A DNA stretch of 64,000 nucleotides from Candidatus Scybalomonas excrementigallinarum (lineage in GTDB: Bacteria > Bacillota > Clostridia > Lachnospirales > Lachnospiraceae). The DNA lies in the NCBI GenBank assembly GCA_018710905.1, contig DVIZ01000059.1:1-64000 (forward strand), written 5' to 3'. Both the position numbers and the translations under genes were made by a program. Below the pieces are notes generated by a model. The model searched no databases, was not told where the DNA came from, and saw nothing but the letters and a program-made list of their open reading frames with translations. This document shows positions 51,263 through 60,853 of the stretch, one piece after another (position 1 is the first letter of the stretch; each line of letters opens with the position of its first letter).

Positions 51263-52975
51263 TTATTCTTCTATCAAAAGATTGCTTACTGTTGCCTCAT
51301 AAGTCAAAGGATTTCTCATTTCATAATTAAAAAGAATATGTTGCTCTTCTCCTACTCTTTCCCCTTTTTTTGCTGTCTCTACGGGACTTAATGTGAATTG
51401 TTCGATATGAGCCGTTTTATTCTTTTTATAATATGGTTGATAAAGCTTTTTAAATTCACTTGGATCCTTTGCCCATGATGGACGTTTTTTGACATTTTCT
51501 CTTAAATAGAGATCATAGAGCATAATCTCCTCTAAGAGCTCTATTTGAAGCCCTTTCTTCTCCAACACATCCTGTTCTTGTTTTATGAAGTCCATTAAAA
51601 TCTCATAACGGGCAAGACGATTGTGTTTTAAAAGATGGTATTCTTTTTCCTCATAATACTTGGATAATCCATAATAGAAATCATAAGGACTTTCAAAAAA
51701 ATGAAGCAAATAACGAATCGTATTCACATATTGATTGCTGTTATAATACACTTCCGTCATTTCTTCAACACCTTTTAATTTTAACACATCATCATAGGTA
51801 ATCCAATTGGTAGAAAGCACTTCATATGGTGGTTTATTCCAATACTGAATTCCATATTCGTTTCGATTACGGTACATTTTTGAACCTTTTAATACTTTTA
51901 AAAACCCAAGCTGTAACTGATTTGGATTCATAGCATGAACATCGTTATAAGACGTAATAAAGCGATCATAGTTTTCATAAGGAAGTCCTACAATAAGGTC
52001 TAAATGCTGATGAATATTTCCATAACTATTAATCTTGGCTACAATCTCTTTTAAACGCTCTAAATCCATCGTTCGATCGATTTCTTCAATGGTTGGTTCG
52101 TAAGTGGACTGAACCCCTATTTCTAACTGAATTAGCCCCGGACGCATTTTCTGAAAAAGTTCTAAATCTTCTTCTTTTAAAATATCCGCAGACACTTCAA
52201 AATGAAAATTTGTAATCCCATTATCATGTTCTGTAATATACTTCCAAATCATATGCGCGTGTTTTCGATCACAGTTAAAAGTACGGTCAACAAACTTCAC
52301 CTGTTTTACTTTATGATCTAAGAAAAATTGTAATTCTTGTTCCACCAATTCCTTTTTGCGGAAACGAACATTTCGATCTACAGAGGAAAGGCAATAACTG
52401 CAAGAAAATGGGCAACCACGGCTTGACTCATAATAAATAATTTTATTTTCAAACTTCTTCATATCATCATCATGATAGACAAAAGGCAATGTATTCATAT
52501 CTAGAATCTCTCTTTGTGGATTGCTATAAATCTTACCATCTTCCCCACGATATACGATTCCTTGGATCTCTGATAAAGAGCGATTATGATCCAGTTTCAT
52601 CTCAATTAACTGTTTAAAGGTCTCTTCTCCTTCTCCCGTCATAATGAGATCCACTTCTTCATGTTCCTCTAACACTTTTCTTGCATGATAAGAAACTTCT
52701 GGTCCTCCAAGCCAAATAGGAACTTCTGGTCTTATTTTCTTTAATTCTTTTATAATTGTATAGACCATATCCACATTCCAAATATAACAAGAAAAGCAAA
52801 AAAGATCGCCACCTTGTTTATAAATATCTTGTAAAATATCCTCTTCATAATTATTAATCGTATATTCTAATAATTGAATATTCGCGTCTGGGCGATTGGC
52901 ATATACCTTTAGACTATAAATGGCTAAGTTGGAATGAATGTATTTCGCATTAATAGCCGTCAATAAAACTTTCAT
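51263..52975 (-). CDS. B12-binding-domain radical SAM protein with DUF4080
   Basis: A 570-residue protein. Residues 1-130 form a B12-binding-like domain (LLTAINAKYIHSNLAI, WLGGPEVSY). The radical SAM cluster motif is CPFSCSYC near residue 190. The C-terminal half matches DUF4080 (HFFESPYDFYYGLSKYYEEK). Genes of this type are common in Clostridia and their substrate is unknown. It follows the Fe-S protein gene by 20 bases and precedes nth in the same run. Confidence 0.9.
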   Translation of the reverse strand: MKVLLTAINAKYIHSNLAIYSLKVYANRPDANIQLLEYTINNYEEDILQDIYKQGGDLFCFSCYIWNVDMVYTIIKELKKIRPEVPIWLGGPEVSYHARKVLEEHEEVDLIMTGEGEETFKQLIEMKLDHNRSLSEIQGIVYRGEDGKIYSNPQREILDMNTLPFVYHDDDMKKFENKIIYYESSRGCPFSCSYCLSSVDRNVRFRKKELVEQELQFFLDHKVKQVKFVDRTFNCDRKHAHMIWKYITEHDNGITNFHFEVSADILKEEDLELFQKMRPGLIQLEIGVQSTYEPTIEEIDRTMDLERLKEIVAKINSYGNIHQHLDLIVGLPYENYDRFITSYNDVHAMNPNQLQLGFLKVLKGSKMYRNRNEYGIQYWNKPPYEVLSTNWITYDDVLKLKGVEEMTEVYYNSNQYVNTIRYLLHFFESPYDFYYGLSKYYEEKEYHLLKHNRLARYEILMDFIKQEQDVLEKKGLQIELLEEIMLYDLYLRENVKKRPSWAKDPSEFKKLYQPYYKKNKTAHIEQFTLSPVETAKKGERVGEEQHILFNYEMRNPLTYEATVSNLLIEE

Positions 52976-52995
52976 GTTTGTTCTCCTGTTCTCTT

Positions 52996-53754
52996 TTATA
53001 AACTTTCTACAATTTCACCTTGTGGAGAAATAATTGTCAAATGCCATGGAATGATTTTTCCACTCTCTTTTAACGCTTGTTTTACGGCGTTTTCCATGCC
53101 ACCACAGCAAGGAACTGTCATTCTCACAATGTGGACACTCTTAATATTATTTTGTCGAATAATCTCTGTTAACTTCTCAGAATAATCGACACTATCTAAT
53201 TTTGGACAGCCGACAAGTGTTACATGATCTTTCATAAACTTTCTATGAAAATCTCCATAGGCATACGCTGTACAATCGGCTGCGATTAGAAGTTTTGCCC
53301 CATCAAAGTAAGGTGCATTCACTGGCGCTAATTTAATCTGTACTGGCCATTGACCCAATTCACTTTCTACCATTTCTGTACCATCGACCGCCTGTTTTTG
53401 TTTCCCAAAAGATTCTTCTTTCTTTTTCTCTTCTTTTTTATGTTCCATTGTCATGGCTTTACTTCCTGGACAGCCTGTTGGTGCTAGTTTCTTTGCTTGC
53501 TCCGCTTCTTTTTTCCGTCTTTCTAAATGAACTTTTACCGCTCCTTCATCATAAGGCACAGCTTCTCTTTCTTCAAAAGAAATGGCATCCATTGGACAGG
53601 CTGGTAAACAATCTCCTAATCCATCACAATAATCTTCACGTAATAATTTTGCCTTACCATCTTCAATAATAATCGCTCCTTCATGACAGGCATTTGCACA
53701 AAGCCCACAACCATTACACTGTTCCTCATCAATCGTAATAATTCTTCTAATCAT
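52996..53754 (-). CDS. 4Fe-4S ferredoxin-domain protein
   Basis: About 252 residues from the ATG at 53754 (MIRRIITIDEE), preceded by AGGAGG. The N-terminal domain carries two 4Fe-4S motifs (CNGCGLCANACHEGA and CDGLGDCLPACPMDA). A charged linker follows (about 85-130) and then a globular domain with LLIAADCTAYAYGDFH, VGCPKLD and a CCGG pair (VPCCGGMENAV). This type is often next to Crp/Fnr regulators and hydroxylamine reductase genes in Clostridia; a Crp/Fnr gene lies 1 kb away here. Likely an electron-transfer or redox-sensing role. Confidence 0.85.
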   Translation of the reverse strand: MIRRIITIDEEQCNGCGLCANACHEGAIIIEDGKAKLLREDYCDGLGDCLPACPMDAISFEEREAVPYDEGAVKVHLERRKKEAEQAKKLAPTGCPGSKAMTMEHKKEEKKKEESFGKQKQAVDGTEMVESELGQWPVQIKLAPVNAPYFDGAKLLIAADCTAYAYGDFHRKFMKDHVTLVGCPKLDSVDYSEKLTEIIRQNNIKSVHIVRMTVPCCGGMENAVKQALKESGKIIPWHLTIISPQGEIVESL

Positions 53755-54247
53755 TCTTTTCCTCCTATTCACTGTCTTTGTTGTCCTATTTATCTCCATG
53801 CTTTAAAACATTCTCTCTTTTGACAAAACAGCGCTTTTCCTTTTATTATATACCAACTCTCTATAGTTTCACAAATGAATTATCCTTGTATAATCTTTTT
53901 CTTTCTTGTCCATACTAATTTTAGAAAAAAGTTTTAAAACCTGACATAGGTTATCCACACCTTGTTACGGACAAGCAGTTTCTCTAATGAAAATTCATGT
54001 TGTAAAAACAACACTACTTACAAAAATACAACTTATGTGACTTCGTCACAGTCATAGGTATTTGAGTCTGCTATAATCACACCATACAAAACAAACACAT
54101 TACAAACACACACACAATATTAAAATATTTTTATTCACTCACATTACAAACAGAAATTAGCGTATGCAAAACAATTAAGAAATACGTTTAGCAACATTTT
54201 ATAATAAGAAACCAATGGGTTTCATTGATTTGAAGGAGGATATAACC
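53755..54247. other. AT-rich divergent region upstream of trxA
   Basis: No gene seen. It holds a single perfect DnaA-box sequence TTATCCACA (53951-53959), a TGTGA-N5-TCACA palindrome (54036-54050), the trxA promoter and a 5' leader of about 164 bases. The leader contains short repeats of CATTACAAACA. Confidence 0.6.
54036..54084 (+). promoter_or_regulatory. trxA promoter with Crp/Fnr-type palindrome centred at -41
   Basis: TGTGA-CTTCG-TCACA (54036-54050) is a perfect palindrome like Crp/Fnr-family half sites but with a 5-base spacer. The -10 TATAAT is at 54072-54077 and no good -35 exists. With a start near 54084, the palindrome centre is at about -41, the position of class II activator sites. 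Confidence 0.7.
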
Positions 54248-54556
54248 ATGAAAGAATTAACAATTACAACTGAATCTTTTCAGAAAGATGTTTTAGAAGC
54301 TGATAAACCAGTTTTAGTAGACTTTTGGGCAGACTGGTGTGGACCTTGCCGTATGTTAGGACCAGTCGTAGAAGGAATTGCAGATAAATACTCTGATAAA
54401 ATTGTTGTAGGTAAAGTTAACGTTGATGAACAACCTGAATTAGCTGCAAAATTTAGCATTATGACAATTCCTACATTGATTGTTTTCAAAAATGGTCAAC
54501 CAGTTAACACATCTGTTGGTGTGAAAACAGAAGAAGAAATCCTCGCACTCTTATAA
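54248..54556 (+). CDS. trxA: Thioredoxin
   Basis: Cytoplasmic disulfide reductase of 102 residues with active site WCGPC in FWADWCGPCRML, the cis-proline in MTIPTLIVF, and normal length. The ATG at 54248 has a perfect GGAGG (GAAGGAGGATATAACC); an in-frame ATG at 54215 does not. It is a single-gene unit with a long leader and a Crp/Fnr-type site at its promoter, so expression is probably tied to redox state or the neighbouring regulator. Confidence 0.95.
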   Translation: MKELTITTESFQKDVLEADKPVLVDFWADWCGPCRMLGPVVEGIADKYSDKIVVGKVNVDEQPELAAKFSIMTIPTLIVFKNGQPVNTSVGVKTEEEILALL

Positions 54557-54587
54557 TTACTTTTTATAAATATTATATTACAAAAGG

Positions 54588-54622
54588 GAATCAATGGGTT
54601 TTTTACGTTTCACCCATATTCA
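54588..54622 (+). terminator. Weak hairpin after trxA
   Basis: AATGGGT/ACCCATATT arms around a T-rich loop. No T-run follows, so termination is more likely at 54665-54700. Confidence 0.35.
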
Positions 54623-54664
54623 TAAAACCAATACAAAGTAAACGTACTCCCTATATACTCTATG

Positions 54665-54700
54665 AAAAAGACTGTGGTATAACCTCCCACAGTCTTTTTT
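54665..54700. terminator. Bidirectional terminator between trxA and the Crp/Fnr gene
   Basis: AAAAAGACTGTGG/CCACAGTCTTTTTT perfect stem with short loop, suitable for both convergent genes. Confidence 0.9.
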
Positions 54701-54706
54701 GATCTT

Positions 54707-55375
54707 TTATCGTAAGCTATCCTTTGCCCATTCATATAGCTTATCCATATTTACAATCTTTATGACACCTCGAGAAAGTTCCACTGCTTTTTCTCGTTGA
54801 AAATATTTCAACATTCTTGTTACAACTTCTCTAGCAGTGCCTAGATTTCTTGCAATCTGATCATGTGTCATCTGAATTTCTAAACTATCTTCCACTTCAC
54901 TCGTTTCAATAAGAAAAGCAGACAATCTTGCATCAAAACTTTTATATAAAATCTGATCGAGCAGCCACATAACATCAGAAAAATTAGCTGCCATAACTTG
55001 ATTTGTATAATTGGCCATTGGAAGAGATTCTTCCATCAAACTTTTATATAAACGCACAGGAATAACAAAAGCTGTACAGTCAGTCTGTGCCTCAATTGTA
55101 ATATCAAAATCAATATTATTCATCATACAAGAAGCTGTAAACAAACAAACATCTCTTTCAAACAGACGATATAGCGTAATTTCTTTTCCTTCTTCTGAAA
55201 TGATATAGGCTCTTAAACACCCTTCTTCCACAAGGAGTAAACCAAGGCAATCATCCTCACCATTGTGAATGATCTCTCCTTTTTTATACTCTTTCTTTGT
55301 AACGCCTACTTCTAATCGTTCCTGCTCCTCCCTTGTTAATTGTTTCCATATTGGAAATACTTCTTTAAATTCCAT
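54707..55375 (-). CDS. Crp/Fnr-family transcriptional regulator
   Basis: A 222-residue regulator. The N-terminal cyclic-nucleotide-binding-like barrel (about 15-130) carries cysteines in FERDVCLFTASCMMNN, which could respond to redox state but do not form the classic Fnr cluster motif. The C-terminal winged helix has MTHDQIARNLGTAREVVTRMLK. Length is normal. It is convergent with trxA, whose promoter has a matching palindrome, so trxA is a candidate target. The effector is unknown. Confidence 0.92.
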   Translation of the reverse strand: MEFKEVFPIWKQLTREEQERLEVGVTKKEYKKGEIIHNGEDDCLGLLLVEEGCLRAYIISEEGKEITLYRLFERDVCLFTASCMMNNIDFDITIEAQTDCTAFVIPVRLYKSLMEESLPMANYTNQVMAANFSDVMWLLDQILYKSFDARLSAFLIETSEVEDSLEIQMTHDQIARNLGTAREVVTRMLKYFQREKAVELSRGVIKIVNMDKLYEWAKDSLR

Positions 55376-55459
55376 TTCTTAACCTCTTTTTCTTTCTATT
55401 GTCATGGATATGCTATCGAGACTTATACACAATCCATCGACATTCCTTTTACTCCCTAC

Positions 55460-55575
55460 CTATCCTCTTTTATAAATGAATTGCGGTATTAAGTGCAACT
55501 TCCATCATATTTCGGAATCCAGTCTGACGCTCCTCCGTAGATAATTCAATGTGATGAATTAACTGTTCTATTTTC
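55460..55575 (-). pseudogene. Short open frame without start, possible gene remnant
   Basis: Directly after the amidohydrolase stop (ATGA overlap) a minus-strand frame reads KIEQLIHHIELSTEERQTGF, then RNMMEVALNTAIHL and a stop. It has protein-like composition but no start codon or ribosome binding site apart from two internal ATGs. It could be the tail of a lost small gene. Confidence 0.3.
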
Positions 55576-56901
55576 TTATTCTTCGCCTTTCATTAGCTCC
55601 TTTACAATTGTAAAATATACTTTTACTCCTGTAAATAAAGAATTCTCATCAAAGTCAAATGCAATATTATGATGAGGTGCTGTAATATTAGAACCAATTC
55701 CTAAATACAGAGCTTGTCCACCATGCTTTTGAATTTCCTTCATAAAATAACTAGCATCTTCGGATCCTTGAAAAGGTTTCTCCTCATAAAGGGTATGGAT
55801 CAAGCCCTGTTCTTTGCCTATTAATTCTTCCTCCATTAAAGCAGTCTTTGCCCGCTGAATCAACGCTTTATCGCTTTTTGCTTCGGGCGCTCCTCCCTGT
55901 GTCTTTAATTGACAGCGACATCCATACATAGCGGCTGCACCTTTCACACAGGCAACCGCTTTTGCATGAAGTTCTTCCTCAATTTCTGTCGTTTCCCCTC
56001 TCGTTTCTAAGCGAATTAACGCATGGTCCGCAATTACATTTCTTCCACTACCAGCTTCCATTGTTCCTACATTAATTCGACTGACACCTCGACTATCTTG
56101 ACAAAGTGTTTCTAAAGCTAGAACGGCACTACAAGCGGCAAGTAAAGCATTTTTTCCTCTTTCTGGAGACGCTCCTGCATGAGCAGATACTCCAATAAAT
56201 TCCACATCTAATTTAGTCGTTGCTAAAAATCCATAAGTTCCAAGCACCAACTCTCCTGTTTGATTGCCCATTCCCAAATGACCGGATAGGAAATAATCCG
56301 CACCTTTTAAGGCTCCTCCTGTTGCAAATGCTTTCCCCGCTCGCACTCCTTCTTCTGCTGGTTGAAAGACTATGCGTACAGTACCGCATAATTTTTCTCT
56401 ATTTTCCCATAAAATTTTTGAAAGAACAAGCCCTATGGCCATATGCCCGTCATGTCCGCATGCGTGCATACATCCCATATGTTCAGAACAAAAGTTTTCT
56501 TTATTTGGAATTCGCTCTTCTCGACTGGATTCCTCTTCTGGCAATCCATCCATATCAAACCGCAACACAACAACAGGGCCTTCTTTTTTGCCTTCAATAA
56601 TAGCCGCTAACCCTGTCACATGCTCCATCTTTTTTATTCTCTCTGCATCCATGCCCCGCTGTACTGCCACTTGTTCTGCTTCTTTAATGGCTGTCTCATT
56701 TCTTCCCCAACAAAATCCTCGGTTAATAATGTCTTTCCCATACAAAAAAGGGATTCCTATTCTTTCTAAATATTCCATAATTTTCCCTGTTGTATAAAAT
56801 TCTTGCCAACCGAGCTCTGGGAATTTATGAAACTCCCTTCTAAGAGCAATTAACTCCTCTTTTAACTGACTTTCAACGATATTTGAAAAGAAATCTTCCA
56901 T
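55576..56901 (-). CDS. M20-family amidohydrolase, AbgA-like
   Basis: Metal-dependent amidohydrolase of 441 residues. RREFHKFPELGWQEF at the start, VLRFDMDGLP, the signature HACGHDGHMAIGL near 150 and QPAEEGVRAG near 185 provide metal ligands; DASYFM and the final APHHNIAFDFDE complete the pattern. The long N-terminal insert with RGFCWGRNE and the GGALKGADYFLSGHLG segment resemble AbgA, which cleaves p-aminobenzoyl-glutamate. No AbgB or AbgT partner is adjacent, so the substrate is open. AGGAGG precedes the ATG. Confidence 0.85.
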   Translation of the reverse strand: MEDFFSNIVESQLKEELIALRREFHKFPELGWQEFYTTGKIMEYLERIGIPFLYGKDIINRGFCWGRNETAIKEAEQVAVQRGMDAERIKKMEHVTGLAAIIEGKKEGPVVVLRFDMDGLPEEESSREERIPNKENFCSEHMGCMHACGHDGHMAIGLVLSKILWENREKLCGTVRIVFQPAEEGVRAGKAFATGGALKGADYFLSGHLGMGNQTGELVLGTYGFLATTKLDVEFIGVSAHAGASPERGKNALLAACSAVLALETLCQDSRGVSRINVGTMEAGSGRNVIADHALIRLETRGETTEIEEELHAKAVACVKGAAAMYGCRCQLKTQGGAPEAKSDKALIQRAKTALMEEELIGKEQGLIHTLYEEKPFQGSEDASYFMKEIQKHGGQALYLGIGSNITAPHHNIAFDFDENSLFTGVKVYFTIVKELMKGEE

Positions 56902-57004
56902 TCTATTTCCTCCTACTGTTCTTCCCCTTTAATTCCTTTTATTAGGATTTCTAAAATTACTATGATAAATAGATTACTACTACTTCTATCTATCTTTTTC
57001 CCTC

Positions 57005-58450
57005 TTATAAATATTCTTTTCCAATCAATTCCTTTCCAGAAATTCCTGGCTCTGTCATATTCATCGGATCTAAAATCTTATTTAATTGTTCTTCATTCAA
57101 AATTCCTTTTTCTAATATTAAATCACGAATAGAACGACTGCTTGTAATGGCTTCTTTTGCTAGATCAGCCGCCTCTTGATATCCAATATGAGGGCAAAGA
57201 GCCGTAATCGTTCCAACACTATTTTCCACAAGCTCTCGACACCGTTTTTCATTGGCTGTAATTCCAGATACACAATTATCGATAAAGGTTTCCACAGCAT
57301 AAGTTAACGTATCGATGGATTGGAATAAGCAATAAAAAACAATCGGCTCAAATGCGTTTAACTCAAGCTGACCTGCTTCCGCAGCCATTGTAATTGTCAT
57401 ATCATTTCCAATAATATTAAAGGCGACTTGGTTCACAACTTCTGGAATCACAGGGTTTACTTTTCCAGGCATAATAGACGAACCATTTTGTTTGGCAGGT
57501 AAATTAATTTCTCCAAATCCAGCTCTTGGACCAGAAGACATTAAACGCAAGTCATTGGCAATTTTTGATAATGTTACAGCACAAGCTTTTACCGCTCCAG
57601 ATACTGCTACAAAGGAATCTAAGTTTTGCGTACCATCAATTAAATCAAACGCCTGTACAAAATCCATTCCAGAAATTTCCGATAAATTTGGAACAACCCT
57701 TCTTAAATATTTCTCATCGGCATTTAACCCTGTTCCTATTGCCGTTCCCCCTAAGTTAATATTTCGCATCTCATCCATCGCCTTGTCCATACGATGAATA
57801 TCTCGCATAATAGCAACGGAATAAGCCTTAAATTCCTGTCCTAAACGAATAGGCACTGCATCTTGCATCTGTGTTCGCCCCATTTTAATAATATGGTTAA
57901 ATTCCTCAGCCTTCTCACAAAGGGTTTTATAAAGACGACGAAGCTCTCTTCCTGCATGCTCTAAAAGTCGAAGAGAAGTCATTTTTCCTGCCGTTGGAAT
58001 CACATCGTTGGTAGACTGACCACAGTTGACATGATCATTTGGATTGATAATGGAATAGTCCCCTTTTTCCCCTCCAAGAATTTCTATGGCACGGTTTGCA
58101 ATTACTTCATTGGCATTCATATTAAGAGATGTCCCCGCTCCCCCTTGAATCGGATCGACAATAAAAAACTCATGAAGTTTTCCACTTATAATCTCATCAC
58201 AAGTCTTTACAATGGCATTGGCAATCTTTTTATCTAAAAGACCGACTTCACAGTTTGTAATCGCCGCCGCTTTTTTAATATAAGCTAAACTATTGATAAT
58301 CTCTGGATGCATATAAAGCCCTGTAATTCGAAAATTTTCCGCTGCACGGAGAGACTGTACCCCATAATACACATCCTTTGGTACCTGTTTGCTTCCAATA
58401 GAGTCCTTCTCTTGACGATAATTGATTTCTCTCTTTTCTTTTTCCATCAT
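57005..58450 (-). CDS. aspA: Aspartate ammonia-lyase
   Basis: Enzyme that converts aspartate to fumarate and ammonia. From the ATG at 58450 (GGGAGG five bases upstream) it has about 481 residues. Family features: GQSTNDVIPT near 130, the catalytic loop GSSIMPGKVNPVIPEV near 325, and GGTAIGTGLNA. The N-terminus carries about 15 extra charged residues before SIGSKQVPKDVYYG. The frame is open further upstream, but without a start signal. It is divergent from the asparaginase gene, giving an asparagine-aspartate-fumarate pathway. Confidence 0.94.
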   Translation of the reverse strand: MMEKEKREINYRQEKDSIGSKQVPKDVYYGVQSLRAAENFRITGLYMHPEIINSLAYIKKAAAITNCEVGLLDKKIANAIVKTCDEIISGKLHEFFIVDPIQGGAGTSLNMNANEVIANRAIEILGGEKGDYSIINPNDHVNCGQSTNDVIPTAGKMTSLRLLEHAGRELRRLYKTLCEKAEEFNHIIKMGRTQMQDAVPIRLGQEFKAYSVAIMRDIHRMDKAMDEMRNINLGGTAIGTGLNADEKYLRRVVPNLSEISGMDFVQAFDLIDGTQNLDSFVAVSGAVKACAVTLSKIANDLRLMSSGPRAGFGEINLPAKQNGSSIMPGKVNPVIPEVVNQVAFNIIGNDMTITMAAEAGQLELNAFEPIVFYCLFQSIDTLTYAVETFIDNCVSGITANEKRCRELVENSVGTITALCPHIGYQEAADLAKEAITSSRSIRDLILEKGILNEEQLNKILDPMNMTEPGISGKELIGKEYL

Positions 58451-58799
58451 AGTCGCCTCCCATAAATTTACCATTTCTTTTTCTTCTTCCTGTAATCCCT
58501 TATCACAATATTTCTTTCTATCCCTTCTTTTCTTATCAGGCTCTCCTTTTCTAATGAGGAAAATTCCATTTATATATTGCACTTAATTTGTGCTTTTATA
58601 GCAATGATTTCTTACTTCCATTATAGGAAAATATAAGAGAAGAATCAAATATAAATATTATGAATTCCTGTTTTGGTCATAATAAATGATTGAGAAGAGA
58701 ATCCTATCGTTACAAACAACATTTTATTTGATTCTATAGTCCATTTCTCTTATAATAGGCTTTGGGTTCTATATACCTTAAAAAGAAAGGACAGTTATT
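58451..58799. other. Divergent control region of aspA and asparaginase gene
   Basis: No gene seen. It contains the asparaginase promoter (58728-58756) and the aspA leader. No shared operator is obvious. Confidence 0.5.
58728..58756 (+). promoter_or_regulatory. Promoter of the asparaginase gene
   Basis: TTGATT (58728-58733), 17-base spacer, TATAAT (58751-58756). The start codon is about 37 bases after the expected start site, behind AAAGAAAGGA. Confidence 0.75.
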
Positions 58800-59795
58800 A
58801 TGAAAAAAATACTTCTTTTAGCGACGGGTGGCACTATCGCCTCTGTACAAACAGAACAAGGTCTTGCTCCTGCTACAACAGCCGAAGAAATTTTATCTTA
58901 TATTCCAGAAGCAAAGAACCTTTGTGATTTAAGCGTACAACAAATATTTAATATTGATAGCACAAATATACAACCTGAGCATTGGGTGAAAATCGCTACC
59001 GAAATTCAAAAACAATATGAGCGCTATGATGGTTTTGTCATCACTCATGGCACCGATACGATGGCATATACGTCTGCCGCTCTTTCTTATTTAATTCAAA
59101 ATTCTGAAAAACCAATTATTATTACAGGTTCTCAAAGACCAATTAGCGCCTCTATTACGGATGCCACCAAAAATTTAATGGATAGTATTCGTTTTGCCAT
59201 CAAAAAAAATGTCCATGGTGTCTTTCTCGTTTTTGATGGGAAAGCGATCGTGGGCACTCGTGCTAGAAAAATCCGTTCCAAAAGTTATAGCGCTTTTGAA
59301 AGCATTAATTATCCAGTGGCAGCTTTCATTGATGAAAACCGTATTTTACAATATGTGGAGACAGAGTCGGAACCTCATGCCCCTATTTTTTATAATCGAC
59401 TCGTTCCAAAAGTATTTGTACTAAAATTAATTCCCGGAGTCGAACCAGATATTTTACAATATATTAGCAAACATTATGATGCGATTATCATTGAAAGCTA
59501 TGGTGTTGGTGGAATTCCATTCCATGATATGAGAAATTTCTTTAATGAATTAGAAGAGATGACAAAGCAGGGAAAAATTATCGTTATTGCCACACAAGTA
59601 ATGTTAGAGGGAAGTGATGCTGAAGTATATGAAGTTGGTTTTAAAGCCATTAATCAATATAACGTATTACAAGCCTATGATATGACCGTAGAAGCTGCTG
59701 CGGTAAAACTCATGTGGATTTTAGGAAAAACGAAGAACTTCGCAGAAGTAAAAGAACGTTTTTATAAGAGAATTAATTATGATATTTTAACGTAA
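58800..59795 (+). CDS. ansA: Asparaginase, cytoplasmic type I-like
   Basis: Hydrolyses asparagine to aspartate and ammonia. The 331-residue protein has no signal peptide. The first catalytic threonine is Thr12 in ATGGTIAS, and the second motif THGTDTMAYT holds Thr85 and Asp86. QRPISASITDATKNL and the C-terminal domain (ESYGVGGIPF, IIVIATQVMLEGSD) fit the family. Its product is the substrate of the divergently encoded AspA. Confidence 0.93.
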   Translation: MKKILLLATGGTIASVQTEQGLAPATTAEEILSYIPEAKNLCDLSVQQIFNIDSTNIQPEHWVKIATEIQKQYERYDGFVITHGTDTMAYTSAALSYLIQNSEKPIIITGSQRPISASITDATKNLMDSIRFAIKKNVHGVFLVFDGKAIVGTRARKIRSKSYSAFESINYPVAAFIDENRILQYVETESEPHAPIFYNRLVPKVFVLKLIPGVEPDILQYISKHYDAIIIESYGVGGIPFHDMRNFFNELEEMTKQGKIIVIATQVMLEGSDAEVYEVGFKAINQYNVLQAYDMTVEAAAVKLMWILGKTKNFAEVKERFYKRINYDILT

Positions 59796-59803
59796 TAAAT
59801 TTT

Positions 59804-59855
59804 AAGCTGTCTTAGGGAAAAAAACTTATTTCTTTTTTCCCTAAGACAGCCATTT
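59804..59855. terminator. Terminator of the asparaginase gene
   Basis: GCTGTCTTAGGGAAAAAA pairs with TTTTTTCCCTAAGACAGC around a nine-base loop, a perfect 18-base stem. The A/T part makes it usable on the plus strand; a run CATTTTA follows. Confidence 0.82.
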
Positions 59856-59945
59856 TACGCGAAGGCAACGAGTCAAAAATCCATACCAACTTAAGAAGTG
59901 CCTAAAGCGTGCTTTTCATCATTTTTTTATAGAAAGAAATTATCC

Positions 59946-60809
59946 TTAATCAATCTTATATCGCCCACCGATAATCAAGCATTTGGAATCCGTTCCATGC
60001 CCAATTTCTCTTGTTTTTACGATAGTTAAATTTGGATTATCCACAACATCTCTTACAATATCTTCCACTGGTGGTTGTAATCTTCTTCGTTCCATTTCTG
60101 TAAAAGTCCCTAATAAAATTCCTTTCACTTGATCAAAGATTCCCATCATTTTCATCTGAATCAAATAGCTTGTCAAGGATTCCACATTGCCACTATTGCT
60201 TTCTAAAAATAAAATCTTATCTTTTACATCTGGAAAATATGGTGTTCCTGCCAGTTTTAAAAAGCAACGGATATTTCCTCCAATGACTTCTCCTTCGATA
60301 TGTTTTCCTTGAATAAAGTAAGTCGTAATTCCAAAGAGATCGATGGCATCTTCCATAAGAGATTTCACAAATCTTTCTTTTTGCGCAGTTCCTCTTTCCC
60401 AAATCAAGTTATTGATCTGGTAAAGAAATGCCATTTGTCCAGTTTGGGATAAAATACTATTTAATACAACCGTTAAATCACTATATCCAAAAAATGGTTT
60501 CGGATTTGCTTTTATTTTTTCAAAATCTAACCATGGAAGGACTTCATTTCCAAGATCTCCTCCAGAAACATCGAAAATTGCTTTTACTTCTTTATTTTCA
60601 TAAAAGCTCATTAAAATTTCTGCTTTTTGCTTTCCTGTTCCACTAGAAGCACTTCCCTCTTTGGCAAAGATATAAGGACTATCGATCACTTTTAATCCCA
60701 TTCCTTTTAATACTTCATGAAGTTCTTGCATTTGATTACGATATTCCACTTGTTTTCCATTGGAACAAACAGTAAGTGCAACTGTATCACCTTTTTTTAA
60801 TAATGGCAT
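59946..60809 (-). CDS. LD-carboxypeptidase, peptidase family S66
   Basis: Serine peptidase of about 287 residues from the ATG at 60809 (MPLLKKGDTVAL). Family S66 residues are visible: the nucleophile serine in FFGYSDLTVVLN near 111, glutamate in LFLESNSGNVE near 205 and histidine in REIGHGTDSKCLI near 275. Such enzymes release the terminal D-amino acid of murein tetrapeptides or process microcin-like amides. It has no signal peptide, consistent with a cytoplasmic recycling enzyme. It follows the dehydrogenase gene by 44 bases. Confidence 0.9.
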   Translation of the reverse strand: MPLLKKGDTVALTVCSNGKQVEYRNQMQELHEVLKGMGLKVIDSPYIFAKEGSASSGTGKQKAEILMSFYENKEVKAIFDVSGGDLGNEVLPWLDFEKIKANPKPFFGYSDLTVVLNSILSQTGQMAFLYQINNLIWERGTAQKERFVKSLMEDAIDLFGITTYFIQGKHIEGEVIGGNIRCFLKLAGTPYFPDVKDKILFLESNSGNVESLTSYLIQMKMMGIFDQVKGILLGTFTEMERRRLQPPVEDIVRDVVDNPNLTIVKTREIGHGTDSKCLIIGGRYKID

Positions 60810-60853
60810 ATTTGTCTTCCTCTCTTTTCTTTCCAATATTTTTTCTACAACAG

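Noticed and set aside
53951-53959. Chromosomal origin signal from a perfect DnaA box
   Set aside because: Only one box is present and dnaA, dnaN or similar genes are absent. A single nine-base match is expected by chance in AT-rich DNA.
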